Shown here one piece after another: positions 33,578 through 41,882 of a stretch of 64,000 bases of DNA (position 1 is its first letter; the number at the start of each line of letters is the position of its first letter). The translations under genes and the position numbers were made by a program. The notes below the pieces were generated by a model that did not search any database, was not told the origin of the DNA, and was given only the letters and a program-made list of their open reading frames with translations. The stretch lies in contig CP011806.1 in assembly GCA_001664505.1 (NCBI GenBank), forward strand, positions 3,758,814-3,822,813, read 5' to 3'. The DNA is from Acidobacteria bacterium Mor1 (GTDB lineage Bacteria > Acidobacteriota > Polarisedimenticolia > Polarisedimenticolales > Polarisedimenticolaceae).

Positions 33578-35278
33578 CTAGAACGCGGTGGCCCGGGTCA
33601 CGACCCGTTCACCCTGCTGGACCTCGGCGGTGGCCAGGGGCAGGGGATAGCCGGTGACGAACACCTTGTAGGTGCCCGGCGCCAATCGCTCCAGCAGCAG
33701 CTTGCCCTCGGCATCGGAGCGCAACCACTCGGGGAGTGCCGGCAGGAGTTGCCGTAGCTGCCGCGGTTGGTCCCCTTCCAGTCGGATCTGAACCCCTTCG
33801 GCAGGGTTACCCTGGTCGTCGGCGAACTCGACCTGCAGCGCTCCGCCGCTGTCCAGCGACCAGCTCAGCGTGGGATCGCCGGCGGGTAGCCGCTCCAACG
33901 ATTCCCACAGGGGAGCCCAGTTCTGGGAGACGATGGTGACCCGGTGGGGCCGGTCGGGGAGTGCGATCTCGAGCACGCCGTCTTCGCCGGTGACCCCGCT
34001 GATGCAGTGTTTGAACGGCGCGCCGGTGCTTGTCAGGTAGACGATCGCGCCGTCCACCGGTTCATCGCCGCCGCGGACCTCGAGCCGGGTGGGCCGTCCC
34101 TGTTCCAGGTTGAAGTTGACCCGCCGGTTCTCCGACCTGGCCCTGACGAAGGTCTCCAGCTGACACTGGGGCACCAGATCGTCGTGGGTGGCGAACAGGT
34201 TGTAGACCCCCTGGGACAGTCCGCCGAGTTCGAACCCGCCGTTGGGGCCGGTGACCGCTTCGGCGACTGGTCCCGCGTCGGCGGGTGCGCCCATGGTGCG
34301 GGCAAAGACCCGGGCGCCGGCCACCGCCCGGCCGCCGGGCCCGGTGACCACCCCCGAGAGTTGGCCGGTGGCGAACAGCTCGAAGTTGCGTTGAATCAGC
34401 GGCGTGCCCGGTGGAATCTCCAGATCGAACAGCAGCGGCAACTCCTGGTCCGGCGTTTCGATGAATACCCGGTAGTAGCCGTGGTCCATCATCGCGACCT
34501 CGTACACGCCGTTGTCGCCGGTGGTACCGATGCTGACTCGAGGGTCCTTCATGTGCGGTTCGTCGTAGCGGAAACCGATGGTGGCGCCGGCCAGGGGACG
34601 GCCCCGTCGTAAGACCCAGCCCTGGACCACGACCAGGTCGCGCTCGTCGAAATCGAGGGTGACCTCGTCGCCGCTGGCGGTGAACTGTGCCGGCCGGCTG
34701 ACCTCGTAGCCCTCGCTGGATCGGTAGGAGACGACGTACGAGCCGCTGACCCGGCCACCGAGGCGGTACTTGCCCTCTTCGTCGGTGCGTAGCTCCTGGG
34801 TCTGTTCCGGTCCCTCGACCTGGACCGCGACGTTCGTCCGCGGGTTCCCCGAGAGATCTCGCACGCGGCCCTCTAGGGCGTTACCCGGATCGAGTTCAAT
34901 CTCGACGATCTGGGGTTCGTCGCTGGTGAGAACCGCCACATTTTGTTCGATATCGATGAACTCTGGATGGTGCACGTGGATGAGATAGAAACCGGGTGTG
35001 TGTCGGCCGAGGGTTGCATGGCCCGACGTGTTCGACCGCGTCGAGCGAAGCGTCGTGTTCAGAACATGGCCCGCTCCCTGAACGCGCACGATGGACACCA
35101 ATGCACCCTCTACGGGGATCTCCTCACCCTCCTCGGGATAGAAGATCCGCGCCTGGACCTCGGTGTCGACTGCTGCGGCCGGCAGGCTCGCAGCGAACAG
35201 CAGCACGATTCCGGCGATTAGTAGTCGCGGGCTTTCTGAGTCATTCCGGCACAGTCTTCGACGTAGATGTCCCGCCAT
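33578..35278 (-). CDS. Secreted protein with multiple carboxypeptidase-regulatory (CarboxypepD_reg-like) domains
   Basis: 566 residues. A signal segment (LLIAGIVLLFAASLPAAAVD) is followed by five or six beta-sandwich repeats of about 80 residues with the family pattern 'L-x-G-x-V-x-D/G-x2-G-x-P'. Examples are NALEGRVRDLSGNPRTNVAV, TGQLSGVVTGPGGRAVAGAR and GLSQGVYNLFATHDDLVPQC; the domain ends are of the form LAPGTYKVFVTGYPLP. They act as structural or ligand-binding modules outside the cell. GGAGA precedes the ATG at 35278, so I reject an ATG 21 codons upstream. It is divergent from the permease gene, only 56 bases away. Confidence 0.82.
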   Translation of the reverse strand: MAGHLRRRLCRNDSESPRLLIAGIVLLFAASLPAAAVDTEVQARIFYPEEGEEIPVEGALVSIVRVQGAGHVLNTTLRSTRSNTSGHATLGRHTPGFYLIHVHHPEFIDIEQNVAVLTSDEPQIVEIELDPGNALEGRVRDLSGNPRTNVAVQVEGPEQTQELRTDEEGKYRLGGRVSGSYVVSYRSSEGYEVSRPAQFTASGDEVTLDFDERDLVVVQGWVLRRGRPLAGATIGFRYDEPHMKDPRVSIGTTGDNGVYEVAMMDHGYYRVFIETPDQELPLLFDLEIPPGTPLIQRNFELFATGQLSGVVTGPGGRAVAGARVFARTMGAPADAGPVAEAVTGPNGGFELGGLSQGVYNLFATHDDLVPQCQLETFVRARSENRRVNFNLEQGRPTRLEVRGGDEPVDGAIVYLTSTGAPFKHCISGVTGEDGVLEIALPDRPHRVTIVSQNWAPLWESLERLPAGDPTLSWSLDSGGALQVEFADDQGNPAEGVQIRLEGDQPRQLRQLLPALPEWLRSDAEGKLLLERLAPGTYKVFVTGYPLPLATAEVQQGERVVTRATAF

Positions 35279-35300
35279 GGCGCTCTCCGGTGATTGCGGG

Positions 35301-35328
35301 TTCGATCTTCGACGATACGCCGTAGACT
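35301..35328 (+). promoter_or_regulatory. Candidate leaderless promoter of the APC permease gene
   Basis: TTCGAT (35301-35306), 16 bases and TAGACT (35323-35328), followed by six bases and the ATG at 35335. No ribosome site is present. The layout equals that before the XRE-TPR gene at 871. It overlaps the first codons of the divergent secreted-protein gene's longer frame, which supports the shorter start chosen for that gene. Confidence 0.5.
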
Positions 35329-35334
35329 CGGGAC

Positions 35335-36609
35335 ATGGCAAGCGCGGAACAGGGCCTGCGCCGGGCGGTATCCCGCTGGCAGATCGTCGGCCTGGCCCTC
35401 AACGACGTGATCGGCAGCGGTGTCTACCTGCTGCCTGCGGCGGCGGCGGCGTTGCTCGGCGGCGCCAGCATCGGCGCCGTGTTGCTTGCGGGGCTCGCGG
35501 TGCTGCTGCTGGTGCTCTGTTTCGCCGAAGCGGCCAGCTATTTCGACGAGCCGGGGAGCGCGTACCTCTACGCGCGTAGCGCCTTCGGCGACCTTGTCGG
35601 CTTCCAGGTCGGCTGGATGACCTGGCTTGCCCGGGTCGCTTCCGTGGCGTCGCTCTCGGTCGGCTTTGCCCAGGCGCTGAGCTATGCCTGGGAGGGGGCT
35701 GCCGAGGGGCCGGGCCGCACTGCGGCGATCGTGCTGCCGCTCTTGGCCCTGGCGGCGCTCAACATCGTCGGCGTGCGCTCGGGAGCGGGCACCGCGGTGC
35801 TGCTGGTGATCGCCAAGCTGGTGCCGCTGCTGATCTTCGTCGGCGCCGGGGTGTTCTTCATCTCCGTCGAGACCATTCGCGCTCAGCCTGCGGGTAGTGG
35901 TGACCTGGGGGCGGCGGCCCTGCTGTTGCTCTTCGCCTACGCCGGTTTCGAGAACACCGCCGCTCCCGCCGGCGAGTACAAGAACCCACGCCGGGATATC
36001 CCGTTCGCGCTGCTGGTCCACATCGGTGTGGTTACCCTGCTGTACCTCGCGGTGCAGGTCATCGTCCTCGGCACGTTGGAACAGGCCGGCGCCTCGGAGA
36101 CCCCCCTGGCCGACGCCGCCGGCCAGTTCCTCGGGCCCGCCTTCGGCGTGTTGCTGACCTTCGGCGGCGCCATGTCGATCCTCGGCACCAACAGCAACAC
36201 GGTGTTGGCCGGGCCACGCTACCTGTTCGCCCTGGCCCGGGACGGCTACGGCCCGGAGTTCCTCGGCCGGGTGCATCCCCGCTATCGGACACCGGCGGCG
36301 GCGATCGCGCTGCAGGTCGCCGTGGCGCTGCCGCTCGCGTTGATCGGAGGCTTCGCCGAGTTGGCCGCGCTGTCGGTGGTGGCGCGGTTGGCCACCTATT
36401 TCGGGACGGCGGCGGCGCTTCCGGTGCTGCGCCGCAAGTTCGCCGGCGCCGAGGGGGCGTTCCGCCTGCCCGGTGGCTGGTTGATTCCTCTCGCGGCCTG
36501 CGGGATCACCGTGGTGTTGGCGCTCAGCGCCGAGAGCAAGAACCTGATCGCCGCGGGCATCGCGGCGCTTTTGGGGATGCTGCTGTTCGCGGCGCGCCGG
36601 AAGCGCTAG
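35335..36609 (+). CDS. APC-superfamily amino acid permease
   Basis: 424 residues with about 12 membrane helices. The APC signature is at the start (VGLALNDVIGSGVYLLPAAA), with CFAEAASYFDEPGSAYLYAR in helix 2-3. LLLFAYAGFENTAAPAGEYK, the conserved helix 6 loop with E-x-N, and the RDGYGPEFLGRVHPRYRTP segment after helix 8 follow. It is a proton-coupled or exchange transporter for amino acids or polyamines; the substrate is not readable. No ribosome site is present, and the start looks leaderless. It converges on the Ser/Thr kinase gene, with a small tandem duplication between the stop codons. Confidence 0.93.
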   Translation: MASAEQGLRRAVSRWQIVGLALNDVIGSGVYLLPAAAAALLGGASIGAVLLAGLAVLLLVLCFAEAASYFDEPGSAYLYARSAFGDLVGFQVGWMTWLARVASVASLSVGFAQALSYAWEGAAEGPGRTAAIVLPLLALAALNIVGVRSGAGTAVLLVIAKLVPLLIFVGAGVFFISVETIRAQPAGSGDLGAAALLLLFAYAGFENTAAPAGEYKNPRRDIPFALLVHIGVVTLLYLAVQVIVLGTLEQAGASETPLADAAGQFLGPAFGVLLTFGGAMSILGTNSNTVLAGPRYLFALARDGYGPEFLGRVHPRYRTPAAAIALQVAVALPLALIGGFAELAALSVVARLATYFGTAAALPVLRRKFAGAEGAFRLPGGWLIPLAACGITVVLALSAESKNLIAAGIAALLGMLLFAARRKR

Positions 36610-36620
36610 CGCTGGCTCTC

Positions 36621-36661
36621 GCCGGGCACTAGCCCTGGTTCTTGCCGGGCACTAGCCCTGG
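36621..36661. repeat. Tandem direct repeat of 18 bases at the end of the kinase gene
   Basis: GCCGGGCACTAGCCCTGG occurs at 36621-36638 and again at 36644-36661, a 23-base period. The second copy contains the kinase stop codon and its last codons on the minus strand, so the first copy looks like a duplicated tail left by slippage. Both copies place a stop in the same context. Confidence 0.7.
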
Positions 36662-39636
36662 CCGAGGGCCTGTCGGGCTTCGGCGAGTTCCGGCTGTCCG
36701 GCGTCGGCGTCGTTCCACAGTTCGAGGAAGCGCCGGTACTCCACCTTCGCCGCGTCCGACCGGCCTTGCCGGTCGAGCAGTCTGGCCAGGGCCAGCACGT
36801 GCCGGGGTTCCAGAATTGCCGACGCGGCACCGGTGCGGGTCGGCGAAGTCAGGCGCTGGTAGATCGCGATCGCCTCGTCGTAGCGCTCGTTGGCGGCCAG
36901 CACCCGGGCGCGAATGTCCCGCCCTGGAAAGTTCATGATGTAGGGATAGCCGAAGAAGTTGTCGAGCATCAGGCTGATCTCGAAGCTCACCTCCGGCGCT
37001 ACGTCGAGGGCGCCTGCGATGTCCCCCTCGGCCAGCAGAATCTCGGCGTTGACCATGCCCTTCCAGCTGTCCAACCAGTAGTCGGCGATGTTGGGCATGT
37101 CACCGACCATGCCCAGCTGGCGTCGCGCGTCCTCGGTGCGTCCGTTGATGGCGTAGAGGTTCGCGGTGACCAGGCGGGCGCCCTGGACCATGTCCTGTTT
37201 GACGCTGTGGTCGGTCACCGCGTTGAGCCCTTGCTCGATGGCGCCGAGCATACGGTACGCGGTCTCGTTGTCTCCCCGTTCGCTGGCGATGAAGGCGTGG
37301 AGCAGCGCGACCTGCCCATCGTCCTCGGGGGAACTTGATTCGAGAGCGATCTGCTGGGCCTGGGCCAGCGCGGCGTCGGCATCTCGCTGGCGGCCGAGCC
37401 GCGACAGGTAGAAGGCCTCGATGAACGCACCCAGGGCGGGTTGTCCGTTTTGCACTTCGGCCAACCGCCCCAGTTCGCGGCCTTCGGTCAACGCCTCGCC
37501 GTAGCGTCCCAGCACCGCAAGGCAGTGCATCCGGCCGCTGCGGGACGCCAGGAAGTTCGGCTCCCGGTCGATGGCCTGATCGTAGAATTGGATCGCTTCG
37601 TCGTAGCGGCCCAGCTTCATGCTGATCTCGCCCATGCTGTCGAAGGGGTTGGGCTCGTTGGGGTAGAGGTCCCCGTAGATCCGCAGTTGCTCCAGCGCCT
37701 CTTCGCCGCGTCCGGCGCCGTAGAGCGCGTAGCCGTACTGATTGCGCAGCGCACCCGAGCGAGGCACCGCCGAGACCCCCTTTTCCAGGATCTCGAGGAA
37801 CGCGTCGTAGTTCTTGGTGCGGTTGTAGAGCTGGGAGAGGCGCACGTAGGCGTCCTCTTCGTCGGGGTACTTCTCGATCAGTTCGCTGAGGTATTCCTTG
37901 CCGGCGACGCCGTCGTGTTCCGCCTCGATGGCAAACACACCCTGCAGGAACAACCGCTCCCGTTCGGGGAGACGATCCTTCTGCCGCATCGCCGTTTCGT
38001 AGTGCGAGCGGGACTCCTCGCCCTGGGTCAGCGCCGCGAGCTCGAAGTGGGCCATGGCGAACCCGGGATCGACGGCGATCGCCTTGGTGAAGGCGACGCG
38101 GGCATCGCCCCGCCGCAGGTTGCGCCGCGCCTCGAGCCCTTCGTTGTAGAAGCGGTAGGCCTCGAGATTGTTGGTGCGCATGTCGGCGATGCCGCGATCG
38201 GCGGAGACGCTGACCTCGAGGCCGATCTGGATCCGCTGGGTCAGCTGATCGACCAGGGGAAAAACGTCGGGGCCGGTCACCGTGTCGCTGAAGATCAGCC
38301 GGCCGTTCTCCACATCTTCCACCCGCACGTCGATGCGCACGTCGTCGCCGGCCTGATAGATGTCGCCGACGACCACCGCGCCGGCACCCGCCCGCCGGGC
38401 CACCTCGCCGACGACGCTCGGGTCGATCTCATCGCTCTCCGAGCCGAGCTGGCGGGAGACCTCGCTGACCCGCTGACTGGAGACGATGTCGAGATCCGGC
38501 GACTGGGCCAGCCCGGTAAGCAACATGCTGGGCAGGCCGTTGGAGAGCCAGGCGAGTTCGGGCACCGCGCTGTGATCGCGGAAGTCGAGGACCGCGACCG
38601 CCGGGCGTCCCGAGGCACCGATACCGACTGCGTCGTCACCCGCCGGCGTGGAGCCGAACCAACCCTGGGACCAGCCGAACAGCCCCAGCAGGCCGGCGAG
38701 CACCACCGCGGCGGCACCCAGGCCGAAGCGGCGCCCGCTCCCGCCGGCGCTGCCGAAGCTCTGGAACACGCCGGAGTCCGCTTCCTGCTTGAGCCGGCTG
38801 AGTTCGTTTTGCAGACCCACCGCCGACTGGAAGCGGTTCTCCGGGTCCTTCTCCAGACAGCGCAGGATCACCCGGCCCAGCGCCCGGGGGATGCGCTTGT
38901 TGACGTCGGTGACCGAGACCGGGGCGTCCTTGAGGATCGAGGAGATGATCGAGATGCCGCTGTCCCCCTCGAAGGGGCGCTTCCCGGTGGCCATCTCGTA
39001 GAGCAGGATGCCCAGGGAGAAGATGTCGCTGCGGACATCCACCGCCTTGCCCTGAGCTTGCTCCGGCGACATGTAGGCGACGGTGCCGATGATGCGGCCG
39101 TCCTGGGTGATCGAAGCGGTCGGCGCCTGGGAGTCGGAGACGGTCTTGTCGACCTGCAGCACCGCCTGGGTCTGCTTGGCCAATCCGAAGTCCAGCACCT
39201 TGAGCCGGCCGTCGTCGCTGACCATCACGTTCTCGGGCTTGAGATCCCGGTGGGTCACCCCCTGGCGGTGGGCGGCGGCCACGGCGTCGACCAGCGGCAG
39301 CGCCAGATCGAGAAACTCCCGCAGGGGCAGCCCGTCTTCGGGGATGCTTTGACCCAGGGAACTCCCGAGCACCCGCTCCATGGCGATGAAGGCCACCCCG
39401 TCGGTTTCCTCGACGGCGTGAATCGTGACGATGTTGGGGTGGTTGAGGGCGGCGACGGTGCGGGCCTCACGCTCGAAGCGCTGGCGCCGCTCGCTGTCCG
39501 CCATCATCTCTGCAGGGAGGATCTTCAGCGCCACTTCCCGGTCGAGTTTTTGGTCCTGGGCCAGGTACACCTTGCCCATTCCCCCCTCGCCGAGGACGCT
39601 CACGATCTTGTAGTGCAGGATTTGATCGCGATCCAT
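36652..39636 (-). CDS. Transmembrane Ser/Thr protein kinase with TolB-like and TPR extracytoplasmic regions
   Basis: 994 residues. The kinase domain (about 9-270) has the glycine loop VLGEGGMGKVYLA, Lys38 in EVALKIL, the catalytic VTHRDLKPENVM and VLDFGLAKQ, and an APE-type segment VAYMSPEQAQGKAVDVRSDI. A membrane helix is at about 312-332. A TolB-N/FlgO-like domain is at about 350-470 (VAVLDFRDHSAVPELAWLSN, RVSEVSRQLG, DDVRIDVRVEDVENGRLIFS). TPRs fill about 480-990, including AYRFYNEGLEARRNLRRGDA. This Pkn layout is frequent in Acidobacteriota and Myxococcota. I start at ATG 39636, with AGGGGAG upstream, not ten codons earlier. Substrates unknown. Confidence 0.92.
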   Translation of the reverse strand: MDRDQILHYKIVSVLGEGGMGKVYLAQDQKLDREVALKILPAEMMADSERRQRFEREARTVAALNHPNIVTIHAVEETDGVAFIAMERVLGSSLGQSIPEDGLPLREFLDLALPLVDAVAAAHRQGVTHRDLKPENVMVSDDGRLKVLDFGLAKQTQAVLQVDKTVSDSQAPTASITQDGRIIGTVAYMSPEQAQGKAVDVRSDIFSLGILLYEMATGKRPFEGDSGISIISSILKDAPVSVTDVNKRIPRALGRVILRCLEKDPENRFQSAVGLQNELSRLKQEADSGVFQSFGSAGGSGRRFGLGAAAVVLAGLLGLFGWSQGWFGSTPAGDDAVGIGASGRPAVAVLDFRDHSAVPELAWLSNGLPSMLLTGLAQSPDLDIVSSQRVSEVSRQLGSESDEIDPSVVGEVARRAGAGAVVVGDIYQAGDDVRIDVRVEDVENGRLIFSDTVTGPDVFPLVDQLTQRIQIGLEVSVSADRGIADMRTNNLEAYRFYNEGLEARRNLRRGDARVAFTKAIAVDPGFAMAHFELAALTQGEESRSHYETAMRQKDRLPERERLFLQGVFAIEAEHDGVAGKEYLSELIEKYPDEEDAYVRLSQLYNRTKNYDAFLEILEKGVSAVPRSGALRNQYGYALYGAGRGEEALEQLRIYGDLYPNEPNPFDSMGEISMKLGRYDEAIQFYDQAIDREPNFLASRSGRMHCLAVLGRYGEALTEGRELGRLAEVQNGQPALGAFIEAFYLSRLGRQRDADAALAQAQQIALESSSPEDDGQVALLHAFIASERGDNETAYRMLGAIEQGLNAVTDHSVKQDMVQGARLVTANLYAINGRTEDARRQLGMVGDMPNIADYWLDSWKGMVNAEILLAEGDIAGALDVAPEVSFEISLMLDNFFGYPYIMNFPGRDIRARVLAANERYDEAIAIYQRLTSPTRTGAASAILEPRHVLALARLLDRQGRSDAAKVEYRRFLELWNDADAGQPELAEARQALGQG

Positions 39637-39739
39637 CGAGGCTCCCCTGCCGACACGTTCCTCCATGATACCGGGTTCATCGAATAGACGCTCCGAAAGG
39701 CGATGGGGTATTTCGTCAACAAACGTAAATGGGCGGGGG

Positions 39740-39754
39740 AGCCGCGAGGCGGCT
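39740..39754 (-). terminator. Short hairpin after the tandem membrane-protein operon
   Basis: AGCCGC-GAG-GCGGCT lies 20 bases beyond the stop of the last tandem membrane gene on the minus strand. The stem is six bases with a three-base loop and no T-run, so terminator function is tentative. Confidence 0.35.
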
Positions 39755-39773
39755 GTTCAAGCCGATTCGAGCC

Positions 39774-40466
39774 TCAATCGCCGCCGATGGTCCAGTGGTG
39801 GCGGATCTTCGGCTGTTCCCGGATCCGCTCGTGGACCGAGATACGCCGGGCCGCCACGGGGAGCTCGGGAGGCGGGTGCAAGGCGCTACGGATGGCTCGC
39901 AGCACCATGGCGACAAAGGCGACCCCGAGGAGGGGCGCGAGGAAGTACACGGAGAGGAAGAGCTGGCCGCCCGGACCCCACATGTAAACCAGGGTCATCG
40001 CCGCGAGACCGCTCAGCAACAGGATCAGCTTTTGCCCGGCCGAGAGGTGGTGATGCCCCGGAGTCGCCTTGGCTCTCTTGCGGCGTTCGATGAAAGCCGA
40101 GCCGTAGGGGCCGTTCTCCCTGGCGACCAGGATGACGCAAAGGGGCAGCGCGCCGTGACTGAATCCTCGAGCCCAGATGGCACCATGCTGACCCGGCCCG
40201 GCCTCGAGCATGTCCCACGCGATGTTGGTGTACTCCCCCACGGCCGCCGCGAGGATCAGGTGCCCGCCCGCCAGGATCATCATCGGGAATTTGGCCGGCG
40301 GAATGGCGGCGACGAGGACGCCGGCCAGGACGCTCACAGCCAGATGAACTTCATCACCCCAGGGCATCTCTGCGCGGCGGCGAACGATCTCGCAGAGCAC
40401 AACGGCGTATCCGCCGACGATTCCACGTTCCAGCGCCGAGTAGATGCTCTGACGTAGTGGAGTCAT
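39774..40466 (-). CDS. Tandem membrane protein family, member C (uncharacterised)
   Basis: 230 residues, about six membrane helices. N-terminus MTPLRQSIYSALERGIVGGY, then PPAKFPMMILAGGHLILAAA, a conserved loop ENGPYGSAFIERRKRAKATP, a second helix pair (LILLLSGLAAMTLVYMWG; LFLSVYFLAPLLGVAFVAMV) and a cytoplasmic-type tail ELPVAARRISVHERIREQPK ending GGD. About half its residues match member B, with the same opening and tail. I know no family for it. GAGG lies 6 bases before the ATG at 40466; the gene follows member B by 7 bases. The conserved 'ARRIS' basic tail might bind a soluble partner. Confidence 0.75.
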   Translation of the reverse strand: MTPLRQSIYSALERGIVGGYAVVLCEIVRRRAEMPWGDEVHLAVSVLAGVLVAAIPPAKFPMMILAGGHLILAAAVGEYTNIAWDMLEAGPGQHGAIWARGFSHGALPLCVILVARENGPYGSAFIERRKRAKATPGHHHLSAGQKLILLLSGLAAMTLVYMWGPGGQLFLSVYFLAPLLGVAFVAMVLRAIRSALHPPPELPVAARRISVHERIREQPKIRHHWTIGGD

Positions 40467-40473
40467 GTCGGCC

Positions 40474-41187
40474 TCAATCGCCGCCGACGCGGTATTGATG
40501 GCGGATGTTGGGCTGGTCACGAATGCGGTCCTGGACCGAGATCCGTCGGGCTGCCATCGGTAGCTCGCGCTTGGGCTTCCAGGCATCCCGGACCGCCTTC
40601 ACCAACAACACAGCGAGGAAGATCAAGATGATCGCCAAGGCACCGACCGCCGCCATGACCAGGTAGAACCCATCGTTCCCGCTCAGGAGGAGCAACAGCA
40701 GTGGCGCTCCCGCGCAAAGAGTCAGCAGCAACTTCCCATCATTCGACAACCTTCGATGGCCCGGTACGGCCTGAGAGGCTTTGCGCCTTTCGACCAGCGC
40801 CGCGCCGTAGGGGCCGTTCTGTTTTGCGATCAGGGCGACGAGGAGCGGCAGCAATCCGTGAGCGACGGCCTGGGTCCAGACGGTCCAGACCTCGCCGGGT
40901 TCGGCATCGCTCAGCGCCCGCACCAGTCCGGTGAATCCGCCGACCACCGCGGTGACCAGCAAGTGTCCGCCAGCCAGCAGCATCATCGGAAACTTGGCAA
41001 TCGGAGTCAGCAGTACCAGGAACAGCACCACGGGAGTGGCAACAGTGAGAGTCCACTCGGCTTGAATCGGGTCGACCCGGCTCGCCTCGACGTAGCGACG
41101 CAATACCTCGCAAAGCACTACTACGGAGTACCCGCCCACGACGCCTCGCTCAACGCCGGAGTAGACACTTTGTCGTAGTGGAGTCAT
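40474..41187 (-). CDS. Tandem membrane protein family, member B (uncharacterised)
   Basis: 237 residues, same layout as member C: MTPLRQSVYSGVERGVVGGY, TPIAKFPMMLLAGGHLLVTA, KQNGPYGAALVERRKASQAV, two further helices (LLLTLCAGAPLLLLLLSG; LVMAAVGALAIILIFLAVLL) and the tail ELPMAARRISVQDRIRDQPN ending GGD. The ATG at 41187 has AGAAGG six bases upstream. The sequence upstream of this ATG is open but unlike any member. It is the middle gene of the three-gene operon. The strong conservation between B and C of both ends, with looser middle helices, suggests a hetero-oligomer. Confidence 0.75.
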   Translation of the reverse strand: MTPLRQSVYSGVERGVVGGYSVVVLCEVLRRYVEASRVDPIQAEWTLTVATPVVLFLVLLTPIAKFPMMLLAGGHLLVTAVVGGFTGLVRALSDAEPGEVWTVWTQAVAHGLLPLLVALIAKQNGPYGAALVERRKASQAVPGHRRLSNDGKLLLTLCAGAPLLLLLLSGNDGFYLVMAAVGALAIILIFLAVLLVKAVRDAWKPKRELPMAARRISVQDRIRDQPNIRHQYRVGGD

Positions 41188-41224
41188 GGTCGACCTTCTG
41201 TTTCCGGAGCCCGTCACTGCCGGG

Positions 41225-41701
41225 TCAGTTGTAGAGGGTCCAGCGAGGCCCTCCCTTGGGTTTCTCCGGTTCGTCCTTCTCGTAGGAGACCCGGCGCGCG
41301 ACAAGCGGTATCTCCGGCGCCGGCTTCGGCCCCAGAGCGCTGCCGAAGGGGCCGGTCTGCTTGCAGATGTAGATCACCGCGATCGGCAGCAGCACGTTGG
41401 CCGCGACGATCACGCTCAGGTACAAAAGCGATCCCCCGCCCGCCTGGCGCAGCCAGTCCAGGGTCATCCAGGCGCCGAGCATGATGTAGAACACCAGGTG
41501 CACCCCGGCGGCGATCAGCAGCAGGAACTTGGCCGGGTCGAACCACAGGGTGAAGGCGACGAGCGCGGCGGTCATGAGCGCGGGCCAGGGCATCCAGGTG
41601 CCGAGGCCGAATTCCATGATCAGCGGCCGGGCCAGTTCGAGGAGCAGCAGCAGGTAAGCCGCCACGATGCCGCGTTCGATGCGCTCTGCGTGATTGCTCA
41701 T
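41225..41701 (-). CDS. Tandem membrane protein family, short member A (uncharacterised)
   Basis: 158 residues. It has the family landmarks in shorter form: ERIERGIVAAYLLLLLELAR, DPAKFLLLIAAGVHLVFYIM, LPIAVIYICKQTGPFGSALG and EIPLVARRVSYEKDEPEKPK. It lacks the second helix pair present in B and C. GGAGGAGAGC precedes the ATG. It is the first gene of the operon and is divergent, 181 bases away, from the Rieske/glutamate-synthase gene, so the membrane family and the two Rieske enzymes may share regulation. Confidence 0.75.
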   Translation of the reverse strand: MSNHAERIERGIVAAYLLLLLELARPLIMEFGLGTWMPWPALMTAALVAFTLWFDPAKFLLLIAAGVHLVFYIMLGAWMTLDWLRQAGGGSLLYLSVIVAANVLLPIAVIYICKQTGPFGSALGPKPAPEIPLVARRVSYEKDEPEKPKGGPRWTLYN

Positions 41702-41882
41702 GCTCTCCTCCTTTTGCGCGTGGAACGAGGGTTTTCCCCGGGCGGTTCCAGGAATCGACAACCGACGTAACGTTCCGCTGTTTCGCCGCAGATAACCCTT
41801 CTGGGAGTGCCTCGAACCGTGGCACCATGGCGGGCTTACGGCCCGCGGGGGGCTGGTTTCCAGCGTTTTCGGGAGGAAGGCG

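Noticed and set aside
41818..41836. Possible sigma54 promoter TGGCAC before the Rieske-GltB gene
   Set aside because: The -24-like TGGCAC lacks a GC at the -12 position with proper spacing.
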